From the NCBI GenBank assembly GCA_023663735.1, contig JAMPGV010000012.1, positions 1-48,919 of the forward strand: a stretch of DNA of 48,919 nt. The letters run 5' to 3'. Below the pieces are notes generated by a model that saw only the letters and a list, made by a program, of their open reading frames with translations, was not told where the DNA came from and did not search any database. The position numbers were made by a program, and so were the translations under genes. This stretch comes from Muribaculum sp. GTDB lineage: Bacteria > Bacillota > Clostridia > Lachnospirales > Lachnospiraceae. Within the stretch, counting starts at the first letter, position 1. The number at the start of each line of letters is the position of its first letter. Shown here piece by piece: positions 24,886 through 33,100 of this stretch.

Positions 24886-26492
24886 GAGCAAAGGCAGTAA
24901 AATATGTTCCTTATATGATATTGGGGCTGACGCTTCTTCTGCTTTTGGGGTTAAACGGATTCTGCCATGACCATTGGCTGGATTCGGATATGGCGGCAGA
25001 GATGGTCTTTTCCAGACTTTTGGCGCAGAGCGGCAGATTTTTGGCGGCGCCGGACTGGTATTATTCCACGGAATTTAGGTTTCTGTACACCCATTGGATC
25101 ATGGGGCCTCTGTTCCGGGTCTGCGGCAGCTGGCATGTGATCCGCACCGTCACGAATCTTGTGTCCTATGCGTTGACGCTTGGAGCTTATTATTACTGCA
25201 TGAGGCCGTTGCAGGTGAGAAGGGGGCTTGTCGTTGCAAGCTCGGCCATTCTCCTGCTTCCTTTTTCGGAGACCATGATGACGCATATGGTCATGGGAAA
25301 TACTTACTTATTTCATGTGATCATTCTCTATTTGTTTTTCGGATTGTATTTGCGGCTTGTGGGGATGGGCAGGGGGAACCGCGTGTGGCAGACGGCGGCG
25401 TATCTGGCGCTTGCGTTGATCTGCGGGGTGTCCGGCGTGCGGTATCTTCTGGCGATGCAATGCCCGCTGTTTGTAACGGGATGCCTTTATCTGCTGCGCT
25501 CCGCAGAGTTTGAGCGGTTCCGCAGGAATCTGACTGCGGACAATTTCAGAGAACAGGCCGGATCCGTTCTCAAATCCGCCGCCATGAAATATTGGTTCTA
25601 TGCCGTTCTGGGAGCGGCGGGCAGCGTGGCGGGGTATGCGGTGAATGTTTTGTATGTGGGCAGGAAGTATGTGTTCCAGACCTATGACGCTACCAATTTC
25701 ATCGCGGTGTATCAGGGCGTGTTTGGGGAGCGTGTGCAGAATGCGCTGGGAAGCCTGCTCATGTTTTTCGGCTATATCCCGGACAGGGGTGTGCTTTCGC
25801 TGCGAGGCGTCGTCACGCTCTCGGCGTTTGCCATGCTGGGCGTCTGGGCATACTGCAGCGTGAAGGCGGGCAGGAAGAGCCGCGGCCAGCGCGGTTTTGT
25901 AGGTCTGTTCCTCGCGGTGAGCCTGTGCGTGAACGGGTTCGTGTTTGTGTTCACCACCAGCACCATGGTACCCAGATACTATATCACGGTGTTTATCTTT
26001 GCCCTGCCCATGCTGTGCTTTTATTTGGAACAGGAAGAACGGTATTTCGACCGCATGGCGGTGTGCGCCGTCTTGGCTGCCTGTCTGCTTCTGGCGTCGG
26101 GCAAGACGGTTCTCTCTTATCTTACGGTGGACAAAAACGCCGACAGGCGGGAGGTGGCGGCGTTTCTGCAGGAGAACGGGTACGCCTTCGGCTATGCCAG
26201 ATATTGGGACGCCAACATGATAACGGAGCTTACCGACGGCGCGGTGGAGATCGCCAATGTGGGGGACGCGGAATATCTGGAATATTTTAGATGGTCTTCC
26301 CCGATGAAATATTATGAGGAGGGCTATGCCGACGGCGAGGTGTTTCTGCTGCTTGCCGCAGAGGAGGCTGCGCGGGCGGCGGACACGGAGGTTGTGCGGA
26401 GCGGAGAGAAAGTTTATGAGGACGGCGCCTACACGGTATTGGTATACGCCTCTTCAGAAGAGCTGATGCGCCATGCGGCAAAACGCCCGTAG
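24882..26492 (+). CDS. Polytopic membrane protein, possibly GT-C-type glycosyltransferase-like
   Basis: A 536-residue protein with about ten hydrophobic segments followed by a soluble C-terminal domain (about 420-536). It starts with TTG at 24882, 6 nt after AGGAGGAG and overlapping the helicase TGA by 3 nt, so translation is likely coupled. After the first membrane helix the loop reads H-D-H-W-L-D-S-D-M-A-A-E-M; acidic pairs in the first outer loop are typical of GT-C fold enzymes using polyprenyl-phosphate sugars, as is the overall layout. No firm family match can be made from reading, so a lipid-linked-sugar transferase role is only an inference. Confidence 0.6.
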   Translation: MRAKAVKYVPYMILGLTLLLLLGLNGFCHDHWLDSDMAAEMVFSRLLAQSGRFLAAPDWYYSTEFRFLYTHWIMGPLFRVCGSWHVIRTVTNLVSYALTLGAYYYCMRPLQVRRGLVVASSAILLLPFSETMMTHMVMGNTYLFHVIILYLFFGLYLRLVGMGRGNRVWQTAAYLALALICGVSGVRYLLAMQCPLFVTGCLYLLRSAEFERFRRNLTADNFREQAGSVLKSAAMKYWFYAVLGAAGSVAGYAVNVLYVGRKYVFQTYDATNFIAVYQGVFGERVQNALGSLLMFFGYIPDRGVLSLRGVVTLSAFAMLGVWAYCSVKAGRKSRGQRGFVGLFLAVSLCVNGFVFVFTTSTMVPRYYITVFIFALPMLCFYLEQEERYFDRMAVCAVLAACLLLASGKTVLSYLTVDKNADRREVAAFLQENGYAFGYARYWDANMITELTDGAVEIANVGDAEYLEYFRWSSPMKYYEEGYADGEVFLLLAAEEAARAADTEVVRSGEKVYEDGAYTVLVYASSEELMRHAAKRP

Positions 26493-26528
26493 GCGGCGCA
26501 GGGCATAGAATCAAGCGGAAAATAAATA

Positions 26529-26582
26529 TTCAAACGTTGGATTGGCGGCAGGATCGCAGGTAGAAATCTGCGATATGCAGGA
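26529..26582 (+). repeat. Structured ~53-nt leader element, copy 1 (ahead of ispF)
   Basis: It begins TTCAAACG, contains TTGGCGGC, then a hairpin CGCAGGT-AGAA-ATCTGCG (26555-26572), then ATATGCAGG. It matches 36204-36255 closely; differences in the hairpin arms preserve pairing. Confidence 0.75.
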
Positions 26583-26588
26583 GAGTAA

Positions 26589-26612
26589 GGTTGAAAGAAA
26601 TGCGTTTCAACC
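26589..26612 (+). promoter_or_regulatory. Perfect hairpin in the ispF leader
   Basis: GGTTGAAA (26589-26596) pairs with TTTCAACC (26605-26612) around an 8-nt loop, 40 nt before the ispF start. There is no T-run, so it is a leader structure rather than a terminator. Confidence 0.6.
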
Positions 26613-26652
26613 TCGGGAGTTGTGGCAGCGGAAGGACGCAGGGGGAGTCGAT

Positions 26653-27189
26653 ATGAGAATCGGAATGGGATATGACGTACACAGGCTGGCGGAAGGAAGG
26701 GATCTCATCATAGGAGGGGTAACGATTCCTTATGAGAGAGGCCTGCTAGGGCATTCGGATGCGGATGTGCTGTTGCACGCCGTCATGGACGCTCTGCTGG
26801 GAGCGGCGGCGCTGGGAGATATCGGCAAGCATTTTCCGGACACGGATCCGGCCTATGCGGGGGCGGACTCTTTAAAACTTCTCGAAAAAGTGGGAGAGCT
26901 TTTAGGGGAGGCGGGATTCTTCATTGAGAACATTGACGCCACGATCATTGCGCAGGCTCCCAAGATGCGTCCGCATATCGACGCCATGTGCGCCAATATT
27001 GCCGGAGCGCTGGAGATTGACACGGGACAAGTGAATGTGAAGGCCACCACCGAGGAGGGGCTGGGATTCACCGGAAGCGGTGAGGGAATCTCCGCACAGG
27101 CGGTCTGTATGCTCACCAGCCCCTTTGACCTGACGGCAGGAGCCGTGGGAGACTGCGGGGGATGTAACGGCTGTCGGGCGCGGGAATAA
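26653..27189 (+). CDS. ispF: 2-C-methyl-D-erythritol 2,4-cyclodiphosphate synthase with Cys-rich tail
   Basis: IspF forms MEcPP in the non-mevalonate isoprenoid pathway. The ATG at 26653 has GGGGGAG upstream and gives the usual N-terminus [11 protein letters not shown]; the upstream in-frame start at 26542 lies in the structured leader. The zinc ligands Asp8 and His10 and the H-S-D-A-D-V-L-L-H segment (His42) are present, as is [11 protein letters not shown] near the C-terminus. The core ends near residue 158; the last ~20 residues add G-D-C-G-G-C-N-G-C, an unusual three-cysteine extension. Confidence 0.95.
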   Translation: MRIGMGYDVHRLAEGRDLIIGGVTIPYERGLLGHSDADVLLHAVMDALLGAAALGDIGKHFPDTDPAYAGADSLKLLEKVGELLGEAGFFIENIDATIIAQAPKMRPHIDAMCANIAGALEIDTGQVNVKATTEEGLGFTGSGEGISAQAVCMLTSPFDLTAGAVGDCGGCNGCRARE

Positions 27190-27225
27190 AGGTCTGGGAA
27201 TCAAGGTGCGGCCGCCAAAAAGCAG

Positions 27226-27254
27226 TTGACAAAAGAGGGTATTTTGCATATTCT
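27226..27254 (+). promoter_or_regulatory. Promoter of the cysE operon
   Basis: A full TTGACA (27226-27231) and TATTCT (27249-27254) are spaced by 17 bp. The TTG of the -35 box is in frame with cysE and could be mistaken for its start codon. Confidence 0.8.
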
Positions 27255-27297
27255 GTTAAATAGATTTACAGGCGCGGCAAGCGGGATGGGGATCAGA

Positions 27298-28032
27298 ATG
27301 GGATTTATCGGAAATATCTGTGAGGAAATCAAAATTATCCGGGAGCGGGACCCGGCGATCCACTCTGCGATGGAGGTGTTCCTCTATCCCAGCTTTAAGG
27401 TGATGATTCATTACAGGCTGGCACACAAGCTGTATCTGCGGGGACACTACTTCTGGGCGCGTTATATCTCGCAGAGGGCCGTGCGCAAGACCGGCATTGA
27501 GATTCATCCCGGCGCGCAGATCGGGAAAGGGCTTTTTATCGACCATGGGAACGGCGTCATCATCGGGGAGACCACGGTCATCGGGGATAATGTGACGCTC
27601 TATCAGGGCGTGACGCTGGGCGGCACGGGCAAGGAACACGGAAAACGCCATCCCACCATCGGCAACAATGTGATGATCAGCGCGGGAGCCAAGGTGCTGG
27701 GTTCGTTTACCATCGGGGATAATTCCAAAATCGGCGCGGGCAGCGTGGTCTTGAGCGAGGTGCCGCCGGGATCTACGGTGGTGGGAGTGCCGGGGCGCGT
27801 GGTCAAGCGGAACAATATGATGCTGCCGCAGGAGACCATGAACCAGACGGATCTGCCGGATCCCGTGCGGGAAGATATTATGAATCTGCAGAGAGCGAAC
27901 GCGGAACTGACCAACCGTCTGTTGGACATGGAGGAGCAGATGAAGCAGCTTCGGCGCGGAGCGCGGCCAAACGGAAGCGGTTCGGACGGGGCGGAGCAAG
28001 GGGAGACAGGACATGAGCATGAAAATCTATAA
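27298..28032 (+). CDS. cysE: Serine O-acetyltransferase
   Basis: CysE makes O-acetylserine for cysteine synthesis. The ATG at 27298 is chosen because GGGG lies 6 nt upstream, the product then begins [12 protein letters not shown] as in other CysE, and the earlier in-frame TTG at 27226 is inside the promoter. The 244 residues comprise an N-terminal helical domain, a left-handed beta-helix of hexapeptide repeats (about 85-185; [24 protein letters not shown]), and a C-terminal extension with a short coiled coil ([18 protein letters not shown]). It overlaps cysS by 20 nt and heads the cysE-cysS-mrnC-rlmB-sigH run. Confidence 0.93.
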   Translation: MGFIGNICEEIKIIRERDPAIHSAMEVFLYPSFKVMIHYRLAHKLYLRGHYFWARYISQRAVRKTGIEIHPGAQIGKGLFIDHGNGVIIGETTVIGDNVTLYQGVTLGGTGKEHGKRHPTIGNNVMISAGAKVLGSFTIGDNSKIGAGSVVLSEVPPGSTVVGVPGRVVKRNNMMLPQETMNQTDLPDPVREDIMNLQRANAELTNRLLDMEEQMKQLRRGARPNGSGSDGAEQGETGHEHENL

Positions 28033-29443
28033 TACATTGACCAGAAAAAAGGAAGATTTTGTGCCGCTGGAGCCGGGCAAAGTCAAGATGTATGTGTGCG
28101 GCCCGACTGTGTACAATCTGATACATATCGGGAACGCTCGTCCGATGATCGTGTTCGACACGGTGCGGCGGTACATGGAACACAAAGGATTTGCGGTCAA
28201 TTACGTCTCTAATTTTACGGATGTGGATGACAAAATTATCAAGAAGGCCATCGAGGAGGGGGTAGACGCCTCCGTGATCTCCGAGCGGTATATCGCGGAA
28301 TGCAAAAAGGATATGGCGGCCATGAATGTGAAACCGGCCACCACGCATCCTCTGGCCACGCAGGAAATCGGCGGAATGCTGGAGATGATACAGGTCTTGA
28401 TCGAGAAAGGGTATGCCTATGCGGCGGAGGACGGCACGGTGTATTTCCGCACCAGAAGTTTCCGGGAGTACGGCAAGCTTTCCCACAAGAATCTGGACGA
28501 CCTGCGGGGCGGAAACCGTTCGCTTTTAGTGTCCGGAGAGGAGCAGAAGGAGGACGCGCTGGATTTCGTACTCTGGAAGCCCAAGAAGGAGGGGGAGCCT
28601 TACTGGGAGTCTCCCTGGTGTGACGGACGGCCCGGCTGGCATATCGAGTGTTCCGTCATGAGCAAGAAATATCTGGGGGATGAGATTGATATCCACGCCG
28701 GGGGCGAGGATCTGGTCTTTCCCCATCACGAGAATGAGATCGCACAGTCCGAGGCCGCCAATGGCAAGCCTTTTGCAAAATACTGGATGCACAATGCATT
28801 CCTCAATATCGACAATAAGAAAATGTCCAAATCCCTCGGGAATTTCTTCACGGTTCGGGATATCAGCGAAACTTACGATCTGCAGGTACTTCGCTTCTTT
28901 ATGTTGTCGGCTCATTACAGAAGCCCTCTGAATTTCAGCGCGGAGCTGATGGAGGCAGCCAAGAACGGGTATGAGCGTATCGTGACCTGTGTGGACAATC
29001 TGAAATATCTGGCGGGGCAGGCGGCGGAGGGCAAGTCCTCGGACGGAGGACTCTCAGACGGCGAGGGAACGCTTTTGGAAGAGGCGAAGGGCTTTGCGGA
29101 CAAATTTGACGCGGCCATGGACGATGACTTTAATACGGCGGACGCCATCTCCGCTATTTTTGAGTTGGTAAAGTTCGCCAACTCCCATGCGGACGGCAGT
29201 TCTTCCAAGGCATTTCTCGACGGATTAAAGGAAGAGATCGTCAAGCTGTCCGATATCTGCGGACTGATCGTGGATAAAGAGGAGACGCTTCTGGACGAGG
29301 AACTGGAGAAGCTGATCGAGGAGCGCGCGGCGGCCAAAAAGGCGAAAGATTTTGCCAGAGCGGACGCAATCCGGGATGAACTTCTGGCCAGAGGGATCGC
29401 GTTAAAGGATACCAGAGAGGGCGTAAAGATTGTCCGATTGTAG
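28013..29443 (+). CDS. cysS: Cysteinyl-tRNA synthetase
   Basis: A class I synthetase charging tRNA-Cys. The 476-residue product has [16 protein letters not shown] (zinc Cys plus HIGH motif), the zinc-site C-S-V-M and [13 protein letters not shown] segments, and K-M-S-K-S-L-G-N-F. The ATG at 28013 follows GGGGAG; a second ATG two codons on is an alternative. It sits in the conserved cys operon directly after the enzyme that initiates cysteine synthesis. Confidence 0.97.
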   Translation: MSMKIYNTLTRKKEDFVPLEPGKVKMYVCGPTVYNLIHIGNARPMIVFDTVRRYMEHKGFAVNYVSNFTDVDDKIIKKAIEEGVDASVISERYIAECKKDMAAMNVKPATTHPLATQEIGGMLEMIQVLIEKGYAYAAEDGTVYFRTRSFREYGKLSHKNLDDLRGGNRSLLVSGEEQKEDALDFVLWKPKKEGEPYWESPWCDGRPGWHIECSVMSKKYLGDEIDIHAGGEDLVFPHHENEIAQSEAANGKPFAKYWMHNAFLNIDNKKMSKSLGNFFTVRDISETYDLQVLRFFMLSAHYRSPLNFSAELMEAAKNGYERIVTCVDNLKYLAGQAAEGKSSDGGLSDGEGTLLEEAKGFADKFDAAMDDDFNTADAISAIFELVKFANSHADGSSSKAFLDGLKEEIVKLSDICGLIVDKEETLLDEELEKLIEERAAAKKAKDFARADAIRDELLARGIALKDTREGVKIVRL

Positions 29444-29489
29444 GGACGAGCGGGCAATGGAGGCGTCTGTATGGCGGAGTGAGAGAACA

Positions 29490-29915
29490 ATGCTGGATTT
29501 GATCAAGACACATTTTCATCTGAAAGAGCAGGATATCCGGGGATACTCTCCGCTGACGCTGGCCTATATCGGAGACGGCGTGTACGAGCTGGTCATCCGC
29601 ACCTTGGTGGTGCAGGAGAACCGTCCGGCAAAAGAGCTGCACAGGCGCAGCGCCAGGTATGTGAAAGCGCAGACGCAGGCGGCCATGGTTCTGGCTCTGC
29701 AGGGAGAACTTACGGAGGAGGAGACGGCAGTCTGCAAGCGGGGGCGCAATGCCCAGCCGCATAGCGTAGCTAAGAATGCGTCCCGGGCGGACTACCGCAA
29801 GGCGACGGGGTTCGAGGCGTTGATGGGATATCTGTACCTGACGGGGCAGGATGAGCGGATGCTTGCCTTGATCCGGCGCGGCATGGAACTCATAGAGAAG
29901 GAGAGCGGAACATGA
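29490..29915 (+). CDS. mrnC: Mini-ribonuclease III
   Basis: MrnC matures 23S rRNA ends. It is an RNase III catalytic domain without the dsRNA-binding domain: L-T-L-A-Y-I-G-D-G-V-Y-E-L matches the catalytic signature, and a second acidic stretch (F-E-A-L-M-G-Y-L-Y-L) completes the active site. The ATG at 29490 gives a 141-residue product aligned with the Bacillus start; an earlier in-frame start at 29430 would extend into cysS. The stop overlaps the rlmB ATG by 4 nt. Confidence 0.93.
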   Translation: MLDLIKTHFHLKEQDIRGYSPLTLAYIGDGVYELVIRTLVVQENRPAKELHRRSARYVKAQTQAAMVLALQGELTEEETAVCKRGRNAQPHSVAKNASRADYRKATGFEALMGYLYLTGQDERMLALIRRGMELIEKESGT

Positions 29916-30658
29916 GCGAGGCGCAGGAGTTGATGATCGAGGGCAGGAACGCCGTGATCGAGGCGTTCCGCGCCGGGAAAACAATCGATAAGGTATATAT
30001 TCTGGACGGCTGCAAGGACGGGCCGGTCATGACGGTCAAACGGGAGGCAGCCAAGCGGGACGTCCCGGTCAAATATGTGACGAGAGAGAGGCTGGATCAG
30101 ATGTCCTCGTCCGGCAGACATCAGGGCGTAATCGCACAGGCGGCAGCCTATGAGTATGCCGAAGTGGAGGATCTGTTACAGGCGGCGCGGGACAAGGGAG
30201 AGGATCCGTTTTTGTTTTTGTTGGACAATATAGAAGATCCCCACAATCTGGGAGCCGTGATCCGGACGGCCAATCTGGCGGGCGCCCACGGGGTCATCAT
30301 CCCCAAGAACCGGGCGGTGGGATTGACGGCTGCGGTGGCCCGCACCAGCGCGGGGGCGTTGAATTATACGCCGGTGGCCAAAGTCACCAATCTGGCCAAG
30401 ACCATAGAGGATCTCAAGCGGGAGGGTTTGTGGTTCGTCTGTGCGGATATGGGCGGAACCACTATGTACGACTTGGATTTAAAAGGGCCGATTGGTCTGG
30501 TCATCGGCAGCGAGGGGGAAGGCGTGGGACGTCTGGTGAAGGAAAAGTGCGATATGACCGCGGCCATTCCCATGAAGGGAAATATCGATTCCCTGAACGC
30601 CTCCGTGGCGGCGGGTGTGCTGGCCTATGAGATTGTGCGGCAGAGGAGTCAGCGCTGA
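29912..30658 (+). CDS. rlmB: 23S rRNA 2'-O-ribose methyltransferase, SpoU/TrmH family
   Basis: A 248-residue SPOUT methyltransferase. The N-terminal L30e-like substrate-binding domain starts I-E-G-R-N-A-V-I-E-A-F-R; the C-terminal knot has the three SpoU motifs N-I-E-D-P-H-N-L-G-A-V-I-R-T-A, I-G-S-E-G-E-G-V and I-P-M-K-G-N-I-D-S-L-N-A-S-V-A. The ATGA overlap with mrnC implies coupling. The exact target (G2251 or equivalent) is inferred from the family and synteny. Confidence 0.92.
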   Translation: MSEAQELMIEGRNAVIEAFRAGKTIDKVYILDGCKDGPVMTVKREAAKRDVPVKYVTRERLDQMSSSGRHQGVIAQAAAYEYAEVEDLLQAARDKGEDPFLFLLDNIEDPHNLGAVIRTANLAGAHGVIIPKNRAVGLTAAVARTSAGALNYTPVAKVTNLAKTIEDLKREGLWFVCADMGGTTMYDLDLKGPIGLVIGSEGEGVGRLVKEKCDMTAAIPMKGNIDSLNASVAAGVLAYEIVRQRSQR

Positions 30659-30699
30659 CCGGGCAGGGAGGGGAACCATGCATCCGGCATGGAGAGGTT

Positions 30700-31320
30700 A
30701 TGATAAAAGCGTATGAATTTTATGAACGGGCCACGGACGAGGAGCTGATCCACAGGCTGCGGGAAGGCGACGGGGCGGTCATGGATTATATCTGTGAAAA
30801 GTATAAGACCTTGGTGCGGAACAAGGCGCGTTCCATGTTTATTCTGGGCGGCGACAACGAGGATCTGATTCAGGAGGGAATGCTGGGGCTGTTCAAAGCG
30901 GTTCGGGACTATGACAGCGGGCGGGACGCAAGCTTTTTTACGTTTGCGGATCTGTGTATCAGCAGACAGATGTATACGGCGGTACAGGCGTCCCGGCGAA
31001 AGAAACACATTCCGCTCAATACTTATATTTCCCTGTACGGCGACGGCGGGGAACAGGAGGATGGGGAGGGCGCAAAGCTGGAGGATTCTCTGGCGGATCT
31101 GCAGGGACGCAACCCGGAGGAGGTGTTTTTGGACAAGGAGCGGGTGGATTATCTGGAACGCTCCATCGAGCGGGAACTCTCCGAGTTTGAGAAGCAGGTG
31201 CTGGATCTGTATCTGACAGGGATGAGCTACAGCCAGATCGCAAAAGTTCTGGGGCGGGAGGAAAAAGCCACGGACAATGCGCTGCAGCGGTTGAAAGGAA
31301 AAATTAGGAAAATGCTGTGA
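30700..31320 (+). CDS. sigH: RNA polymerase sigma-H (Spo0H-type) factor
   Basis: The 206-residue sigma-70 family factor has region 2 (Y-I-C-E-K-Y-K-T-L-V-R-N-K-A-R-S-M-F-I-L-G-G-D-N-E-D-L-I-Q-E-G-M-L-G-L-F-K-A-V-R-D-Y split over helices 2.1-2.4) and region 4 (S-E-F-E-K-Q-V-L-D-L-Y-L-T-G-M-S-Y-S-Q-I-A-K-V-L-G-R). The G-G-D-N-E-D-L-I-Q-E-G box and the gene order after rlmB match SigH, which directs stationary-phase and sporulation-initiation genes. The start has GGAGAGG upstream; the gene ends at a strong terminator. The NYN-domain gene often found between rlmB and sigH is absent. Confidence 0.92.
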   Translation: MIKAYEFYERATDEELIHRLREGDGAVMDYICEKYKTLVRNKARSMFILGGDNEDLIQEGMLGLFKAVRDYDSGRDASFFTFADLCISRQMYTAVQASRRKKHIPLNTYISLYGDGGEQEDGEGAKLEDSLADLQGRNPEEVFLDKERVDYLERSIERELSEFEKQVLDLYLTGMSYSQIAKVLGREEKATDNALQRLKGKIRKML

Positions 31321-31321
31321 A

Positions 31322-31346
31322 GGCGGCCGACAAGGCCGTCTTTTTT
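31322..31346 (+). terminator. Intrinsic terminator after sigH
   Basis: GGCGGCC (31322-31328) pairs with GGCCGTC (31334-31340), with one G-U pair, followed by six T. Confidence 0.88.
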
Positions 31347-31386
31347 GCAGTTTATACTTTTTTTATGAAAAATCACTTATATTTTA

Positions 31387-31447
31387 TTGACTTGGGAGGA
31401 GATTCGGACGTATAATCAACAAGGTAATTTCCGACTGACTGGTCGGA
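31387..31447 (+). promoter_or_regulatory. RND operon promoter with TetR-type operator
   Basis: TTGACT (31387-31392) and TATAAT (31411-31416) are spaced by 18 bp. Just downstream, an 18-bp site TCCGAC-N6-GTCGGA (31430-31447) has perfect 6-bp arms, with central TGACTG; this spacing and GAC/GTC core are typical of TetR-family operators. The TetR gene at the end of this operon is the obvious candidate ligand-responsive repressor. Confidence 0.75.
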
Positions 31448-31642
31448 CGATCATAGAGGACCATGGATCCGTGCCGCCAAGGCAGGATAGTACGAATGGA
31501 TTCGTCTTGCAAAGATTGTGCCTGCGGCTCAAATCGCAGGTTGCGGAAAGGCATGGTTATTAAAAGAAAATTAAGAAAACAAGAAATTCAGGAGACAGGA
31601 AACGGGAAGATATGCCGCGGATGCGGCGGAACGGAGGCAGAC
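31448..31642 (+). other. RND operon leader with hairpins
   Basis: This leader has an in-frame open extension upstream of the chosen start, with poor ribosome sites. It contains hairpins ACGAA/TTCGT and CCTGCG/CGCAGG (the latter around 31522-31541). No recognised riboswitch. Confidence 0.4.
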
Positions 31643-33100
31643 ATGAGAAAGGCTGGCGTAAGAGGGACTGGCATAAAAGGGATTGACATAAGAAGAACCG
31701 GCAGGAAAAAGGCTGACAGCGGCGAGAAAAAAATGTTTCTAAGTCTGATACTGTGTGCGGGACTATTGTGCGCGGGCTGCGGCAGCACGCAGCAGGAGCA
31801 GGAGGCAGTCTCCGCCGTGCTGGTAGACGCACAGGAGGCGGGAAGAGGGACGCTGGTGCTGACGAATCAATTTGTGGGGATGGTTTCCCCGGAAGAGTCC
31901 GTGTATGTGATCCCGCTGGCGCAGGGAACCGTGACGGAGACCTTTTTTGAAGTGGGCGACGAGGTACAGGCGGGCGACGTCCTGTTTCAGATTGACGACA
32001 GCGTCGCAAGGATCCAGCTGGAACAGGCGCAGCTGAGTTATAATAGTGTAAAGCAGCAGGCGGACAGCGCGCTGACCACGCAGCAGGATTCCACTAATTT
32101 ACAGTTAGACGCCAATCTAAGCAGCGCCCAGCAGTCCTATGAGACGCTGCAGCTTCAGTGGGTGAAAGCGAAAGATGCCAAGGAAGTTGCAGAGGAAGCT
32201 GTAGAGGAGTTGGAGAAGCAAATCAAAAATTATAAGAAGCAGCCGGGTTTCAGCAAGGAAGATCCGGTATATCTAAAGATGAAAGAAGGACTTGAAGAGG
32301 CGAAGAAAGCGCGCACGGAGGTGCGGGATATGTTTGATACGCTCAATGTCAATTACGAGGCAGCCGAGCGCACACTGAATACGCTCAAGGCGACCAAGGA
32401 GTTGACGCAGGGTGCGGCTTTGGAGGACACCAAGGAGCAGCTCAACACCTCCCTGCAGCTTGCGAAAGTGGGGGTGGAATCCGCAGAGCTGGCGCTTTCC
32501 TACTATCAGGTGACCACGCCCATCTCCGGCAAGGTCATCAGCAAGAATGTGACGGTGAACGGCATGGCGACTTCCAGTTCCCCGGCGTATATCATTGCGG
32601 GGGAGGACAGCATGACCGTCACTTTTCAGGTCAGCGAATCCGTCATGAACACCCTGCAGAGAGGCCAGAGCATCAAGGTGGAGCGAAACGGAGAGGAATT
32701 TGAGGGTGTGATCACCGAGGTGGGCAATGCGGTGAACGCCCAGACGGGATTGTTCCAGATCAAGGCTTCCGTCCGTGCGGACGGAGCGCAGCTTCCCAGC
32801 GGCGTCAGCGTGAAGATCACCAGCGACACTTACACGGCGGAGAATGAGATCATCATCCCTTACGACGCGGTCTATTACGAGACGGCGGGATCCTATGTAT
32901 ATACCGTGAAAGACGGCCGTGCCGTGAAAACCTATGTGACCACCGGGATTTTTGACGAAAACAGCATTCAGATTGTGGATGGTATTTCCGAGGGCGACGT
33001 GGTGATCACCACATGGTCTCCCCGTCTGCTGGACGGTGTGGAGGTGGATGCGAAAACCGCAGAACCTCAGACGGCGCAGAATGAAGGAGGCGGAAAATGA
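31643..33100 (+). CDS. RND efflux periplasmic-adaptor-like (membrane fusion) lipoprotein
   Basis: The ATG at 31643 is preferred because GGAGG lies 5 nt upstream; the in-frame start at 31463 has no good site. The 485-residue product has a long basic N-region, then a lipoprotein signal ending L-L-C-A-G-C-G-S, so it is anchored outside the membrane. A biotinyl/lipoyl-like half (G-T-V-T-E-T-F-F-E-V-G-D-E-V-Q-A-G-D-V-L-F-Q-I-D-D), a long coiled coil (about residues 130-270), and beta-barrel domains follow, the HlyD/AcrA order. It pairs with the RND pump, whose start overlaps it by 4 nt. In a Gram-positive cell there is no outer membrane channel to join, so its job differs from AcrA. Confidence 0.9.
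   Translation: MRKAGVRGTGIKGIDIRRTGRKKADSGEKKMFLSLILCAGLLCAGCGSTQQEQEAVSAVLVDAQEAGRGTLVLTNQFVGMVSPEESVYVIPLAQGTVTETFFEVGDEVQAGDVLFQIDDSVARIQLEQAQLSYNSVKQQADSALTTQQDSTNLQLDANLSSAQQSYETLQLQWVKAKDAKEVAEEAVEELEKQIKNYKKQPGFSKEDPVYLKMKEGLEEAKKARTEVRDMFDTLNVNYEAAERTLNTLKATKELTQGAALEDTKEQLNTSLQLAKVGVESAELALSYYQVTTPISGKVISKNVTVNGMATSSSPAYIIAGEDSMTVTFQVSESVMNTLQRGQSIKVERNGEEFEGVITEVGNAVNAQTGLFQIKASVRADGAQLPSGVSVKITSDTYTAENEIIIPYDAVYYETAGSYVYTVKDGRAVKTYVTTGIFDENSIQIVDGISEGDVVITTWSPRLLDGVEVDAKTAEPQTAQNEGGGK

Noticed and set aside
31463-31520. Possible third copy of the duplicated leader element (GGCAGGAT plus hairpin ahead of the RND adaptor)
   Set aside because: Only GGCAGGAT and a hairpin are shared. 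The TTCAAACG and TTGGCGGC blocks are missing and the outer pairing differs.
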